NCBI RefSeq assembly: GCF_034421375.1
Contig: NZ_CP139779.1
Span: 1,054,001 to 1,118,000 of the forward strand
DNA from: Microbacterium invictum
GTDB lineage: Bacteria > Actinomycetota > Actinomycetes > Actinomycetales > Microbacteriaceae
DNA: 64,000 nucleotides
Direction: 5' to 3'
Shown here: positions 24,366 to 33,343 of the stretch, piece by piece
Position numbering within the stretch: position 1 is the stretch's first letter
How the letters are laid out: every line of letters begins with the position of its first letter
The notes under the pieces: generated by a model
What the model saw: the letters and a program-made list of their open reading frames with translations, nothing else
What the model was told of the DNA's origin: nothing
The model's database searches: none
Made by a program: the position numbers and the translations under genes

Positions 24366-26024
24366 TCAGGCGAGGTAGCGCGTGTAGGCCGGGACGGTGA
24401 GGAAGGCCGGGAACTCCGGCCGCAGCGCCACCTCACGGAAGAGGTCTGCGGCGTCGTCGAACCGGTCGCCGTCGCTGCGGGGCACGTCGCCCAGAACCTG
24501 CCGGATGAGGCCTTCGACGTATTCGGCCGTGATGGGTGTGCCGTCGGAGAGGGTGCGGTCCTGGTGGATCCACTGCCAGATCTGCGAGCGGCTGATCTCG
24601 GCGGTCGCGGCGTCTTCCATCAGGTTGTCGATGGCGACCGCGCCCACGCCCCGCAGCCATGCCTCGAGGTAGCGGATCGCCACCGACACGTTCGCGTGCA
24701 CCCCCGCCGCCGTGATCGGCAGCCCGATGTGCACGTCGATCAGCTGCGAAGCCGTCACCACGACGTCGTCACGCTGACGATCGACCTGGTTCGGCTTGTC
24801 GCCGAGTACGGCGTCGAACTCCGCCCGCGCGACCGGGATGAGGTCGGGGTGGGCCACCCACGTGCCGTCGAACCCGTCCGCGGCCTCGCGCTTCTTGTCG
24901 GCGGCCACCTTCTCGAACGCCCGCGCGGTCACCTCGGGGTCGCGACGATTCGGGATGAAGGCGCTCATCCCGCCGATCGCGAAGGCTCCGCGCCGATGGC
25001 AGGTCTTGACCAGCAGTTCGGTGTAGGCCCGCATGAACGGCACCGTCATCGTCACCTCGCTGCGATCGGGCAGCACGAACCGGGCGCCGCGGCCTCGGTA
25101 GTTCTTGATGATCGAGAAGATGTAGTCCCACCGCCCGGCGTTCAGTCCCGCGCAGTGGTCGCGCAGGGCGTAGAGGATCTCCTCCATCTCGAATGCCGCG
25201 GGGAGCGTCTCGATGAGGACGGTGGCGCGGATCGTCCCGTGCGTAATGCCCAGCTCCCGCTCGGTGAACGTGAAGACGTCGTCCCAGAGGCGTGCCTCCT
25301 CGGCGCTCTCGAGCTTGGCCAGGTAGAAGTAGGGGCCGCGGCCGGCGTCGATGAGAGCCTGCGCGTTGTGGAACACGTAGAGCCCGTAATCGACGAGCGA
25401 CCCCGATGCGGAGAGCGTCCGACCGCTGCGGTCGGTGAACTCCAGGTGCGCCTCGGGCAAGTGCCAGCCCCGCGGGCGCATCACGATCGTCGGGGTCTGC
25501 TCCGCCGTCACCCGATAGCTCTTGCCCTCAGGGCTGGTGAACGACAGCTGTCCGCGGATGGCGTCGTGGAGCGAGAGCTGGCCCTCGATGACGTTGCGCC
25601 ACGTCGGCGAGGTGGCATCCTCCTGGTCGGCGAGCCACACCTTCGCGCCCGAGTTCAGCGCGTTGATCGTCATCTTGGGGTCGGTCGGGCCGGTGATCTC
25701 CACTCGGCGGTCCTCGAGGCCCGGGCCGGCCCCTGCCACTCGCCAGTGCGGGTCGTCGCGGATGTGGGCGGTGTCGTGCCGGAAGTGCGGGTCGCGCCCG
25801 TTGCCGATCTCGAACCGGTGGCGCATCCTCTCGGCGAGGCGATCGTGGCGGCGCCCGCCGAAGCGGTCATGCAGCGCGGCGACGAACGCGAGGGCCTCGG
25901 GCGTGAGGATCTCGTCGTAGCGAGGGCCCATGTCGCCGGTGACGCGGAGCGTCGGCCGGTGCGTGCGGATCGGGCCGGTGATCGGCCGCGTCGCGGGGGG
26001 CGGTGGGGCGGTGGTGAGAGTCAT
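24366..26024 (-). CDS. aceB: Malate synthase A
   Basis: 552 residues, the class A length (class G would be about 720). It condenses glyoxylate and acetyl-CoA to malate. Recognisable are TDPKMTINALNSGAKVWLADQEDATSP (in two stretches), TPTIVMRPRGWHL, the catalytic-region segment RATVLIETLPAAFEMEEIL and the C-terminal AVAIDNLMEDAATAEISR. It lies 33 bp downstream of isocitrate lyase on the same strand, so the two glyoxylate-shunt enzymes are probably co-transcribed and allow growth on acetate or fatty acids. Confidence 0.96.
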   Translation of the reverse strand: MTLTTAPPPPATRPITGPIRTHRPTLRVTGDMGPRYDEILTPEALAFVAALHDRFGGRRHDRLAERMRHRFEIGNGRDPHFRHDTAHIRDDPHWRVAGAGPGLEDRRVEITGPTDPKMTINALNSGAKVWLADQEDATSPTWRNVIEGQLSLHDAIRGQLSFTSPEGKSYRVTAEQTPTIVMRPRGWHLPEAHLEFTDRSGRTLSASGSLVDYGLYVFHNAQALIDAGRGPYFYLAKLESAEEARLWDDVFTFTERELGITHGTIRATVLIETLPAAFEMEEILYALRDHCAGLNAGRWDYIFSIIKNYRGRGARFVLPDRSEVTMTVPFMRAYTELLVKTCHRRGAFAIGGMSAFIPNRRDPEVTARAFEKVAADKKREAADGFDGTWVAHPDLIPVARAEFDAVLGDKPNQVDRQRDDVVVTASQLIDVHIGLPITAAGVHANVSVAIRYLEAWLRGVGAVAIDNLMEDAATAEISRSQIWQWIHQDRTLSDGTPITAEYVEGLIRQVLGDVPRSDGDRFDDAADLFREVALRPEFPAFLTVPAYTRYLA

Positions 26025-26057
26025 GATCGGGTCCTTCTGGTTCGAGAGAGCGTGGGG

Positions 26058-27371
26058 TCAGTGGAACTGCTGCGCCTCGGTGGATCCCACCAGGGCGAGG
26101 GTGGCGCTGTCGGGGTTGAGCGCCGTGGACACGCGGTCGAAATAGCCGGTTCCGGCTTCGCGCTGATGACGGGTGGCGGTGTACCCTGCCGCCTCGGCGG
26201 CGAACTCCGCCTCCTGCAGCTCGACGTAGGCGCTCATCGCGCGGTCGGCGTAGCCGCGGGCGAGGTCGAACATCGAGTAGTTCAGGGCGTGGAAGCCGGC
26301 GAGGGTGATGAACTGGAACTTGTAGCCGAGCTCCGCCAGCTCCTGTTGGAAGGTCGCGATCTGCCGATCGTCGAGATGGCGCTTCCAGTTGAAGCTCGGT
26401 GAGCAGTTGTAGGCCAGGAGCTTCCCCGGGAACTCCGCGTGCACGGCCGCGGCGAACTCACGGGCGAGCTCGATGTCGGGCTCACCGGTCTCGACCCACA
26501 GCAGATCCGCGTAGGGGGCGAAGGCGAGGCCCCGCGCGATCACCGAGTCCAGGCCCGGACGCACCCGGTAGAAGCCCTCGGCCGTACGCTCCCCGGTGAG
26601 GAACGGACGGTCTCGCTCGTCGACGTCGCTGGTGAGGAGGTCGGCGGCCAGGGCGTCGGTGCGGGCGATCATGACCGTCGGCACCCCCGCGACATCCGCC
26701 GCCAGCCGCGCCGCGTTGAGGGTGCGGATGTGCTGCTGGATCGGCACGAGCACCTTGCCGCCGAGGTGGCCGCACTTCTTCTCGCTGGCCAGCTGGTCTT
26801 CCCAGTGGATGCCGGCGGCGCCGGACTGGATGAGCGACTGCGCGAGCTCGTACGCGTTCAGCGGACCGCCGAAGCCCGCCTCGGCGTCGGCGACGATCGG
26901 AGCCAGCCAATCGCGGGTGGAGTCGCCCTCGGCGTGCTCGATCTGGTCCTGGCGGAGGAGCGCGTTGTTGATCCGTCGCACCACCGCCGGTACCGAGTTG
27001 GCGGGGTACAGGCTCTGGTCGGGGTAGGTCTGCCCGGCGAGGTTGCCGTCGGCGGCGACCTGCCAGCCGGAGAGGTAGATGGCCTTGAGGCCGGCGCGCA
27101 CCTGCTGCACGGCCTGACCCCCGGTGTACGCGCCGAGAGCGCGGATGTACTCCTCGGTGTGGAGCAGGTTCCACAGGCTCTCGGCTCCGCGGTGGGCGAG
27201 GGTGCTCTCCTCGCGGACCGATCCGCGCAGCGTGACGACGTCGTCGGCGGTGTAGGTGCGGTGGACCCCGTCCCAGCGGGGATCGGTGTCCCAGACCTCC
27301 TGGAGCTCCGCGGCGGTCTGCGTCTGGTCGCCGGCGCGGAGCGGCGGGCGGCTGGCGGCGGTGGCGGTCAT
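26058..27371 (-). CDS. aceA: Isocitrate lyase
   Basis: 437 residues, the bacterial length. The catalytic motif [11 protein letters not shown] (KKCGH) is intact, with QLIDAG-like helices replaced by the actinobacterial forms [20 protein letters not shown] and [19 protein letters not shown]. The enzyme splits isocitrate into succinate and glyoxylate. ATG at 27371 follows AAGGAGAG; an in-frame upstream start at 27485 would run through the operator region. It is divergent from the RamB-like regulator, and the 146-bp region between them holds an inverted repeat. Confidence 0.96.
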   Translation of the reverse strand: MTATAASRPPLRAGDQTQTAAELQEVWDTDPRWDGVHRTYTADDVVTLRGSVREESTLAHRGAESLWNLLHTEEYIRALGAYTGGQAVQQVRAGLKAIYLSGWQVAADGNLAGQTYPDQSLYPANSVPAVVRRINNALLRQDQIEHAEGDSTRDWLAPIVADAEAGFGGPLNAYELAQSLIQSGAAGIHWEDQLASEKKCGHLGGKVLVPIQQHIRTLNAARLAADVAGVPTVMIARTDALAADLLTSDVDERDRPFLTGERTAEGFYRVRPGLDSVIARGLAFAPYADLLWVETGEPDIELAREFAAAVHAEFPGKLLAYNCSPSFNWKRHLDDRQIATFQQELAELGYKFQFITLAGFHALNYSMFDLARGYADRAMSAYVELQEAEFAAEAAGYTATRHQREAGTGYFDRVSTALNPDSATLALVGSTEAQQFH

Positions 27372-27437
27372 GGTGCTCTCCTTCATCGGATGTCTCGTGC
27401 CGACCGGGTCGACGCGAGAAGGTCGTGCACTCACTCT

Positions 27438-27487
27438 CCGTGAAGTTCGCAGACTAGACCCACCAGTTCGGGTGTGAACTTTCACGG
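27438..27487. promoter_or_regulatory. Inverted repeat between aceA and the RamB-like regulator
   Basis: CCGTGAAGTTC (27438-27448) and GAACTTTCACGG (27476-27487) are inverted copies differing by one inserted A, about 40 bp centre to centre. In corynebacteria RamB represses aceA and aceB and its own gene from nearby sites, so this is a candidate operator for both genes. The match to the published RamB box was not tested. Confidence 0.6.
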
Positions 27488-27517
27488 AAGTTCTGCTCTC
27501 GTGACAGAATGACGGTC

Positions 27518-29014
27518 ATGACGCTCGCTTCCGACCGCGAAGAAACCGTCGACCCCGACTCAGGCATCGAGGACGACGCGCTCGATCCGCTCATGATCGG
27601 CCGTCGCATCCGCGCCGTCCGCACGCAGCGCGGGATGACGCTGGAGGCCCTCGCCGAGGCCGTCGGACGAGCCCCCAGCCAGCTGTCGATGATCGAGAAC
27701 GGTCGCCGCGAGGCGCGACTCTCGCTCCTCCAGGCGATTGCGCGCGCGCTCGGCACCACGCTCGACGTCCTCCTCTCCACCGATCCGCTCGATGAGCGGG
27801 CGACGCTCGAGATCGCCCTGGAGCGCGCCATGCGCGGGCAGACCTTCCAGGCTCTCAGCATCCCCCCGTTCCGCGTCGGCAAGACGATCCCGACCGAGGT
27901 GCTCTCGGCCCTCCTCTCGCTGCAGGGAGAGATCGAGCGCCTCCGCGACGAGCGCTCCGCCACGCCCGAGGAGGCGCGTCGGGCGAACGTGGCGCTCCGG
28001 CGCCTCATGCGCACGCAGGACAACTACTTCCCCGAGCTCGAGGCCGAGGCCCGGAGGGTACTCGACGCGGTGGATCACCCGGGCGGTCCGCTGACCCAGC
28101 GCGCAGCGTCCGACATCGCCGCCCACCTCGGCTTCACGCTGCACTACGTCGCCGATCTGCCGCAGACGACCCGGAGCGTCGCCGACATGAAGAACGGCCG
28201 CCTCTACCTCTCCAGTCGGGTGCCTGCGAAGGGCGACCCCCGCACTGCGGTGCTGCAGGCGCTGTCCAGTCGGATCCTCGGTCATCGAGAACCCACGAGC
28301 TACGCCGAGTTCCTCCGGCAGCGCGTGGAGACGAACTATCTCACCGGGGCGCTGCTGGTGCCCGAGGCCCACGTGGTGCCCTACCTGCTGGAGGCGAAGA
28401 AGGACCGGGCGATCTCGATCGAAGACCTGCGCGACGCCTATTCGGTGACCTACGAGACGGCCGCGCACCGGTTCACCAACCTGGCGACGGTGCACCTCGG
28501 TATCCCGGTGCACTTCCTCAAGGTGCACGAGTCGGGGACCATCACGAAGGCCTACGAGAACGACGACGTCAATTTCCCCACCGACCGGCTCGGCTCGATC
28601 GAGGGGCAGATGTGCTGCCGGCGGTGGACCTCGCGGGTGGTGTTCGACATCGCCGACAAGTTCAACCCGTACTACCAGTACACCGACACCGGCAACGGCA
28701 CCTACTGGTGCACGGCGCGGGTCGAGCCCTCCAGCGAGGGCGCGCACTCGGTGTCGGTGGGGGTCCGCTTCGACGACACGAGGTGGTTCCATGGCCGCGA
28801 CACGTCGAACCGCGGGGTCTCACGACACTCCGTGGAGGTGTGCTGCCGCCGCGCGCCGGCGGAGCTCGAATCGGCGTGGCGTGAGCACTCGTGGCCGAAC
28901 GTCCGGACGCCCCGGACCCTGCTCGCGACCCTGCCGACCGGCTCGTTCCCGGGGGTCGACACGACCGAGGTCTACGAGTTCCTCCAGGCCCACGCTCCCG
29001 CATCCGGTTCCTGA
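27518..29014 (+). CDS. ramB: RamB-like transcriptional regulator of acetate metabolism
   Basis: About 498 residues. An N-terminal XRE-type HTH (IGRRIRAVRTQRGMTLEALA, then SQLSMIENGRREA) is followed by an IrrE/ImmA-like segment, without a canonical HExxH. A C-terminal short-chain fatty acyl regulator domain carries the cysteines of QMCCRRWTSR, YWCTARVE and VCCRRAP, which match RamB/MtcR proteins and may hold a metal or thiol sensor. RamB represses glyoxylate-shunt genes when acetate is absent; the divergent aceA-aceB genes fit this. ATG at 27518 lies 7 nt after CAGAAT and is preferred; ATG at 27509 is in frame and possible. Confidence 0.9.
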   Translation: MTLASDREETVDPDSGIEDDALDPLMIGRRIRAVRTQRGMTLEALAEAVGRAPSQLSMIENGRREARLSLLQAIARALGTTLDVLLSTDPLDERATLEIALERAMRGQTFQALSIPPFRVGKTIPTEVLSALLSLQGEIERLRDERSATPEEARRANVALRRLMRTQDNYFPELEAEARRVLDAVDHPGGPLTQRAASDIAAHLGFTLHYVADLPQTTRSVADMKNGRLYLSSRVPAKGDPRTAVLQALSSRILGHREPTSYAEFLRQRVETNYLTGALLVPEAHVVPYLLEAKKDRAISIEDLRDAYSVTYETAAHRFTNLATVHLGIPVHFLKVHESGTITKAYENDDVNFPTDRLGSIEGQMCCRRWTSRVVFDIADKFNPYYQYTDTGNGTYWCTARVEPSSEGAHSVSVGVRFDDTRWFHGRDTSNRGVSRHSVEVCCRRAPAELESAWREHSWPNVRTPRTLLATLPTGSFPGVDTTEVYEFLQAHAPASGS

Positions 29015-29052
29015 TCCGCGACTTCTGCGGGCTCGACGGCGGGCCGAAGGGA

Positions 29053-29119
29053 TGACACGCCGGTCGGCACGCCGACGCGTCGGCGTGTCGCGACGCATCC
29101 CCGCGGTTGTGCACGGGTG
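29053..29119 (+). repeat. 67-bp flanking repeat, left copy
   Basis: The copy starts TGACACGCCG and ends TTGTGCACGGGTG. GACACGCC/GGCGTGTC forms an 8-bp stem. It has the same length and orientation as the copy at 30096-30162 and matches it at about 46 of 67 positions by eye, with identity concentrated in the stem and the last 17 bases. It begins 39 nt after the ramB stop and ends 4 nt before the DUF559 stop. Confidence 0.65.
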
Positions 29120-29122
29120 CGG

Positions 29123-29953
29123 TCATCTGCCCGCGAGGTGGCGGCCCGCGACGACCTGCGCGAGGATCGCCCGCTCGACGACGTCCCAGTCGTGCACCAC
29201 CATGGCGTAATCGAATCGCAGGGTGATGTACCCCCACATCGCTGCGTGCGCGTCGCGCATCCGATCCTTGTGCCGACTCGCCGGATCGTCGTGCCCCGCC
29301 CGCCCATCCACTTCAATGATGAGACGGTCTCCGATAAGGAGGTCGACGCGACCCACCGAGACGATGGTCACCTGCGCCCGAATGTGCAGGCCGAGGTGTC
29401 GCAATCGCCACCGCACGAGAGATTCGAGCCCACTGTCGGCTTCGCCCCGGGCGAAGTCGATCGCCTCGCCGGCTTCGATGGTGCAAGCCGTGCGGAGCCA
29501 CGCGATTCCCGGACGCGAGATGCGCTTCAGGTGGATCGCGGATTCCAGCGCCACGAAGAAGGCCTCGACGCCGCAGCAAGTCAGGATCTGGCGGAGGACG
29601 CGGGGCACGGAGGGCATGCCGAAGGAGTCGGATGCCGCGCCGTCGTCCCAGTGCTCCACGCAGCGGCAGGCGTCGTGGACCAAGGTGTGGCCGTGTCCAC
29701 CAAGCCAGACGTGCGGTGTGCCGCTGTCGGCGAGCACCCACAGTCCGAGATGGCGAGCGGCCGTGACGCAGGCCATCCGCCCCCCATGGGATGCCGCGGT
29801 CCGGGCATCGACGCAGGCTCCGGGTCGTGCGTAGACGCCGCGGCGGAGGCGTTCGACCTCACCGCGATCGAGGGCTCGTGCGATGTCTCGCCGGGTGAGC
29901 CCGACGCGCGCGAGTGCGCTCGCGCTGATCACGGGTTCGGGGTCGGTGCACAT
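29123..29953 (-). CDS. AbiEi-like winged-helix / DUF559 nuclease-fold protein
   Basis: 276 residues. The N-terminal 50 residues match the AbiEi antitoxin winged helix (SALARVGLTRRDIARALDRG, LRRGVYARPG). The C-terminal 100 residues have the DUF559 PD-(D/E)xK (Vsr-like) pattern: VDLLIGDRLIIEVDGRAGHD, then HKDRMRDAHAAMWGY and ITLRFDY. Such genes are scattered in several copies through actinobacterial genomes; a DNA-nicking or regulatory role is proposed only from the fold. The protein has several cysteines in the middle, with no clear zinc motif. The gene lies between two copies of a 67-bp repeat and may be mobile. No toxin partner is adjacent. Confidence 0.82.
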   Translation of the reverse strand: MCTDPEPVISASALARVGLTRRDIARALDRGEVERLRRGVYARPGACVDARTAASHGGRMACVTAARHLGLWVLADSGTPHVWLGGHGHTLVHDACRCVEHWDDGAASDSFGMPSVPRVLRQILTCCGVEAFFVALESAIHLKRISRPGIAWLRTACTIEAGEAIDFARGEADSGLESLVRWRLRHLGLHIRAQVTIVSVGRVDLLIGDRLIIEVDGRAGHDDPASRHKDRMRDAHAAMWGYITLRFDYAMVVHDWDVVERAILAQVVAGRHLAGR

Positions 29954-30095
29954 GTCGACATCCTGGGCGGGCGGCCTGCGACCGGCCGGGGCCGAAGCCG
30001 GATATGTGGAGGGATCGGCATCGGCTCCGCGTGTGGAGGAGAGGATGCCGTGTCGTGGTCAGCCGGTGCCCGCACACATCGGCGGGTCTGGGGGC

Positions 30096-30162
30096 TGACA
30101 CGCCGACCAGGACGGGCCCAGCACGGCGTGTCGCCGGCCAGGCCCGCAGTTGCGCACAGGTG
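30096..30162 (+). repeat. 67-bp flanking repeat, right copy
   Basis: Starts TGACACGCCG and ends TTGCGCACAGGTG. It has the same stem-forming halves as the left copy. It lies 142 nt upstream of the DUF559 start codon (29953) and 34 nt from the end of the PucR gene, so it is in the leader or upstream region of one and downstream of the other. Confidence 0.65.
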
Positions 30163-30195
30163 GGAGGGGGAGAGCAGGGGGAGGGGGTGGGAGGG

Positions 30196-31749
30196 TCAGG
30201 AGGATGCCGCGAAGGCGGCCCACAGCTCCGCCCGCACCGCGAACGACGACAGGTCGCGCTCGAGCACTCGCTCGGCCAGCGCCAGCCGAGTGCGCACGGT
30301 GTGGCGGTGCACCCCGAGGGCGCGTGCGCACGCCTCGTGCGAGCAGTCCTGCTCGAGCCAGGTCCGAAGCGTCGGCACCAGCGCCGTGGCGTGCGAGGCG
30401 TCGTGGGCCGCGAGCGGTGCGAGCTCGGCGTCAGCGACCGCGCGGGCCTCGCCCGAGAGCGCGGCGAGCGCGGCGATCACGCCTGACCGCGCGACGTCGG
30501 CGAAGTGGGTCACGGGCCCCCCGTCGCGCTCCGCCGCGCGGTCCCGCGCGATCCGCGCCTGCTCGACCGCGGTGGCGAAGCCGTCGTACCCGGTGGGGTC
30601 GGACACGCCGAGCCGGGCGTCGAACCGCTCGACGAGCTCGTCGAGCACGTCGGGCGCGGAGGCCGGCACGACGACCGCGAGTCCGTCGCCGCTCCGGCCG
30701 AAGAACACCGCGCCCCTGCGCTCCTCGGCGCGCAGCTCGAGGAACTCGGTGACACTGTCGATGCGCGCGGTCGCGGCATCCGTCATCGCCACCACCACCG
30801 GCGCGGCCGGCAGCGATCCCCACAGGTCGCGGGAGATCCGCCGCGCGAGGGCGGGATCGCCCGAGAGGAGCGATTGCACGAGCCCGGCGCGAAGCGTGCC
30901 ACGGGCGCGGGCCAGCCCCTGCTGCTGCTCGAGGGCGAGGCCCGCCATCGCGATGACCGCGGTCACGACCCCTCGTCCCTCCTGGTCGAGGTCGCCGGCG
31001 GCGATGGCGATGACCCCGCGCAGGTGGCCGCCGCGGCCCAGCGTCTGCAGGGTGAAGGGCAGGGTGCCCAGGCGCAGCGACGACCCGGCACGGGCGCCGC
31101 GTCGCAGCACGGCGCCGATCTCGCCGTGGAGCGCCTCGGCGGTCGGCTCGTCCAGGCCCCGGGCCGGGTGCTCACGCGAGAGCTCGCCGGCGGCGTCGTA
31201 GAGTCCGACCCACGTGCCCAGCTGCTTGGCGAGCTCGGCCACCGTCGCACCGAGTCCGTCGGGGCGCAGGGCCGCCAGCGAGATGGCCCGCTGCGCCGCC
31301 AGCGCCCACGATCGCCGGGCGTAGCCGACGGCGGCGATGGCCTCGGCGTTCGCGCGGGCGACGGCGATGAAGGGCGTGCGGTAGGGCACTTCGAACAGCG
31401 GCATCCGGTGGTGACGACAGGCCTGGATGAGCGCGGGCGGGACGCCGTCGCGCACCACCTCGGTGCCGAACCCGACCCCCACCACCCCGCGCTCCGACAG
31501 ACGCCTGACGTAGGCGTCGACGATGGACGGCTCGTCCTCGGCGTCGAGGAACTGCGTCCCCGTGGTCAGCAGCACGAGGCCCTCGGACAGGAACGGCGTC
31601 GGATCGAGCAGGTCGGTGCTGTGGACCCACCGCACGGGGCGCGACAGGGCGTCGTCGGGAGCGGTGTCCTCGTCTCGGAGGTGCAGGTCGGCGCGAGAGA
31701 GGAGGGAGCGAAGAGTGGGAGGCGCAGCCGCCTCGGCCGACGTCGTCAT
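30196..31749 (-). CDS. PucR family transcriptional regulator
   Basis: 517 residues. The N-terminal PucR domain (about 10-130) contains RWVHSTDLLDPTPFLSEGLVLLTTG, broken at residue 15 of that stretch. A GGDEF-like CdaR middle follows, and a C-terminal helix-turn-helix (HTH_30) reads HEACARALGVHRHTVRTRLA. Such proteins activate catabolism of purines, amines or GABA in response to substrate. ATG at 31749 follows GAGGAGACACG. It is divergent from gabT, 118 bp away, with the palindrome TGTAC-N5-GTACA between, so it very likely controls the putrescine/GABA cluster. Confidence 0.88.
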   Translation of the reverse strand: MTTSAEAAAPPTLRSLLSRADLHLRDEDTAPDDALSRPVRWVHSTDLLDPTPFLSEGLVLLTTGTQFLDAEDEPSIVDAYVRRLSERGVVGVGFGTEVVRDGVPPALIQACRHHRMPLFEVPYRTPFIAVARANAEAIAAVGYARRSWALAAQRAISLAALRPDGLGATVAELAKQLGTWVGLYDAAGELSREHPARGLDEPTAEALHGEIGAVLRRGARAGSSLRLGTLPFTLQTLGRGGHLRGVIAIAAGDLDQEGRGVVTAVIAMAGLALEQQQGLARARGTLRAGLVQSLLSGDPALARRISRDLWGSLPAAPVVVAMTDAATARIDSVTEFLELRAEERRGAVFFGRSGDGLAVVVPASAPDVLDELVERFDARLGVSDPTGYDGFATAVEQARIARDRAAERDGGPVTHFADVARSGVIAALAALSGEARAVADAELAPLAAHDASHATALVPTLRTWLEQDCSHEACARALGVHRHTVRTRLALAERVLERDLSSFAVRAELWAAFAASS

Positions 31750-31786
31750 CGTGTCTCCTCGCGGGGCGGTCCGGACGCCCGCCCAC

Positions 31787-31801
31787 TGTACGGATGGTAC
31801 A
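31787..31801. promoter_or_regulatory. Palindromic operator candidate upstream of gabT
   Basis: TGTAC GGATG GTACA is a perfect 5-5-5 inverted repeat in the divergent region between the PucR gene and gabT. A second half-site (TGTACGG) lies at about 31817. Regulators of this class bind such sites. Confidence 0.55.
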
Positions 31802-31867
31802 ACCCTCGAGCCAGAATGTACGGCGGGGCCGGTGCGCTCGCGGCATCCCGAACCCTACGCTCCCGGC

Positions 31868-33280
31868 ATGACCGCTGCCACCCTCACCGCGCCCCCGCTC
31901 GGCGGACCGACCCTTCCGCAGGAGCGCCGACTCGTCACCGCCATCCCGGGTCCCCGGTCGCAGGAGCTGCTCGCCCGGAAGGCCGCAGCCGTCAGCGCCG
32001 GCGTCGGCCACACCGTGCCGGTCGAGGCCATCGCTGCCGGCGGTGGCGTCGTCGTCGACGCCGACGGCAACTCGTTCATCGACCTCGGGTCGGGGATCGC
32101 CGTCACCACGGTCGGCAACGCCCACCCCCGCATCGTCGAGGCCGTGCAGGCCCAGGTGGCGCAGTTCACCCACACCTGCTTCATGATCTCGCCCTACGAG
32201 TCCTACGTCGCCGTCGCCGAGGCGCTGAACCGCGTGACCCCGGGCGACCACGCCAAGAAGAGCGCGCTGTTCAACTCGGGCGCCGAGGCGGTGGAGAACG
32301 CCGTCAAGATCGCCCGCAAGTACACCGGCAAGCCGGCCGTCGTCGCCTTCGACCACGGCTACCACGGGCGCACGAACCTCACGATGGCGCTCACCGCCAA
32401 GGCCATGCCGTACAAGAGCGGGTTCGGGCCCTTCGCCTCGGAGATCTACCGGGCGCCGCTGTCGTACCCGTTCCGCGACGGACTGAGCGGACCGGATGCC
32501 GCGGCGCGGGCCATCTCGGTCATCGAGAAGCAGGTCGGGGCGGACAACCTCGCCGCCGTCATCATCGAGCCCATCCAGGGCGAGGGCGGCTTCATCGTGC
32601 CGGCCGACGGTTTCCTTCCGGCGCTGGTGGAATGGTGCCGCGCCAACGGCGTGGTCTTCATCGCCGACGAGGTGCAGACCGGCTTCGCCCGCACCGGCGC
32701 GATGTTCGCCAGCGACGTGTTCGGCATCGTGCCCGACCTCATCACCACGGCCAAGGGGATGGCGGGGGGCCTGCCCCTCGCGGCGGTCACCGGCCGTGCC
32801 GAGATCATGGACGCCTCCCACCTCGGGGGGCTCGGCGGCACCTACGGCGGCAACCCCATCGCGTGCGCGGCGGCGCTCGCCGCGATCGAGGCCTTCGAGA
32901 CCGAGGGGCTCATCGAGCGGGCCCGCGAGATCGGCGGCATCCTCACCGAGCGCCTCCGCACGATCCAGGCGGCCGACCCCCGGCTCGGCGAGGTGCGCGG
33001 CCGGGGCGCGATGGTCGCGGTCGAGTTCGTCGATCCCGCCACCGGCGCCCCCGACGCCGCCCTCACCGCTGCGGTCGCGAAGGCCTGCATCGCCGAGGGC
33101 GTGATCGTCCTCACCTGCGGCACGTACGGCAACGTCATCCGGTTCCTGCCGCCGCTGGCGATCGGCGACGCGCTCCTGAACGAGGGGCTCGACGTGCTGG
33201 CGTCGGTCCTGGACGAGTCGCGCACCGACAGCGAGCCGGTGCTCGCCGGTGACGACGCGCCCACCCCGACGGCGGACTGA
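31868..33280 (+). CDS. gabT: 4-aminobutyrate transaminase
   Basis: 470 residues, class III PLP aminotransferase. The cofactor lysine is in DLITTAKGMAGGLPLAAVTG, the phosphate pocket in LFNSGAEAVENAVKIARK, and ADEVQTGFARTGAMF is the class signature. It moves the amino group of GABA to 2-oxoglutarate and gives succinic semialdehyde. ATG at 31868 begins a normal N-terminus for actinobacterial GabT. The gene leads the cluster for putrescine use and is followed 63 bp later by putrescine oxidase. The C-terminal 20 residues are a loose Asp/Pro/Thr-rich tail. Confidence 0.94.
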   Translation: MTAATLTAPPLGGPTLPQERRLVTAIPGPRSQELLARKAAAVSAGVGHTVPVEAIAAGGGVVVDADGNSFIDLGSGIAVTTVGNAHPRIVEAVQAQVAQFTHTCFMISPYESYVAVAEALNRVTPGDHAKKSALFNSGAEAVENAVKIARKYTGKPAVVAFDHGYHGRTNLTMALTAKAMPYKSGFGPFASEIYRAPLSYPFRDGLSGPDAAARAISVIEKQVGADNLAAVIIEPIQGEGGFIVPADGFLPALVEWCRANGVVFIADEVQTGFARTGAMFASDVFGIVPDLITTAKGMAGGLPLAAVTGRAEIMDASHLGGLGGTYGGNPIACAAALAAIEAFETEGLIERAREIGGILTERLRTIQAADPRLGEVRGRGAMVAVEFVDPATGAPDAALTAAVAKACIAEGVIVLTCGTYGNVIRFLPPLAIGDALLNEGLDVLASVLDESRTDSEPVLAGDDAPTPTAD

Positions 33281-33343
33281 CCCCGGAAAGACCCGGTGCA
33301 GCGGGGCCGGACGGCCTGCTCGAACCCGATGCGAAGGAGCACC

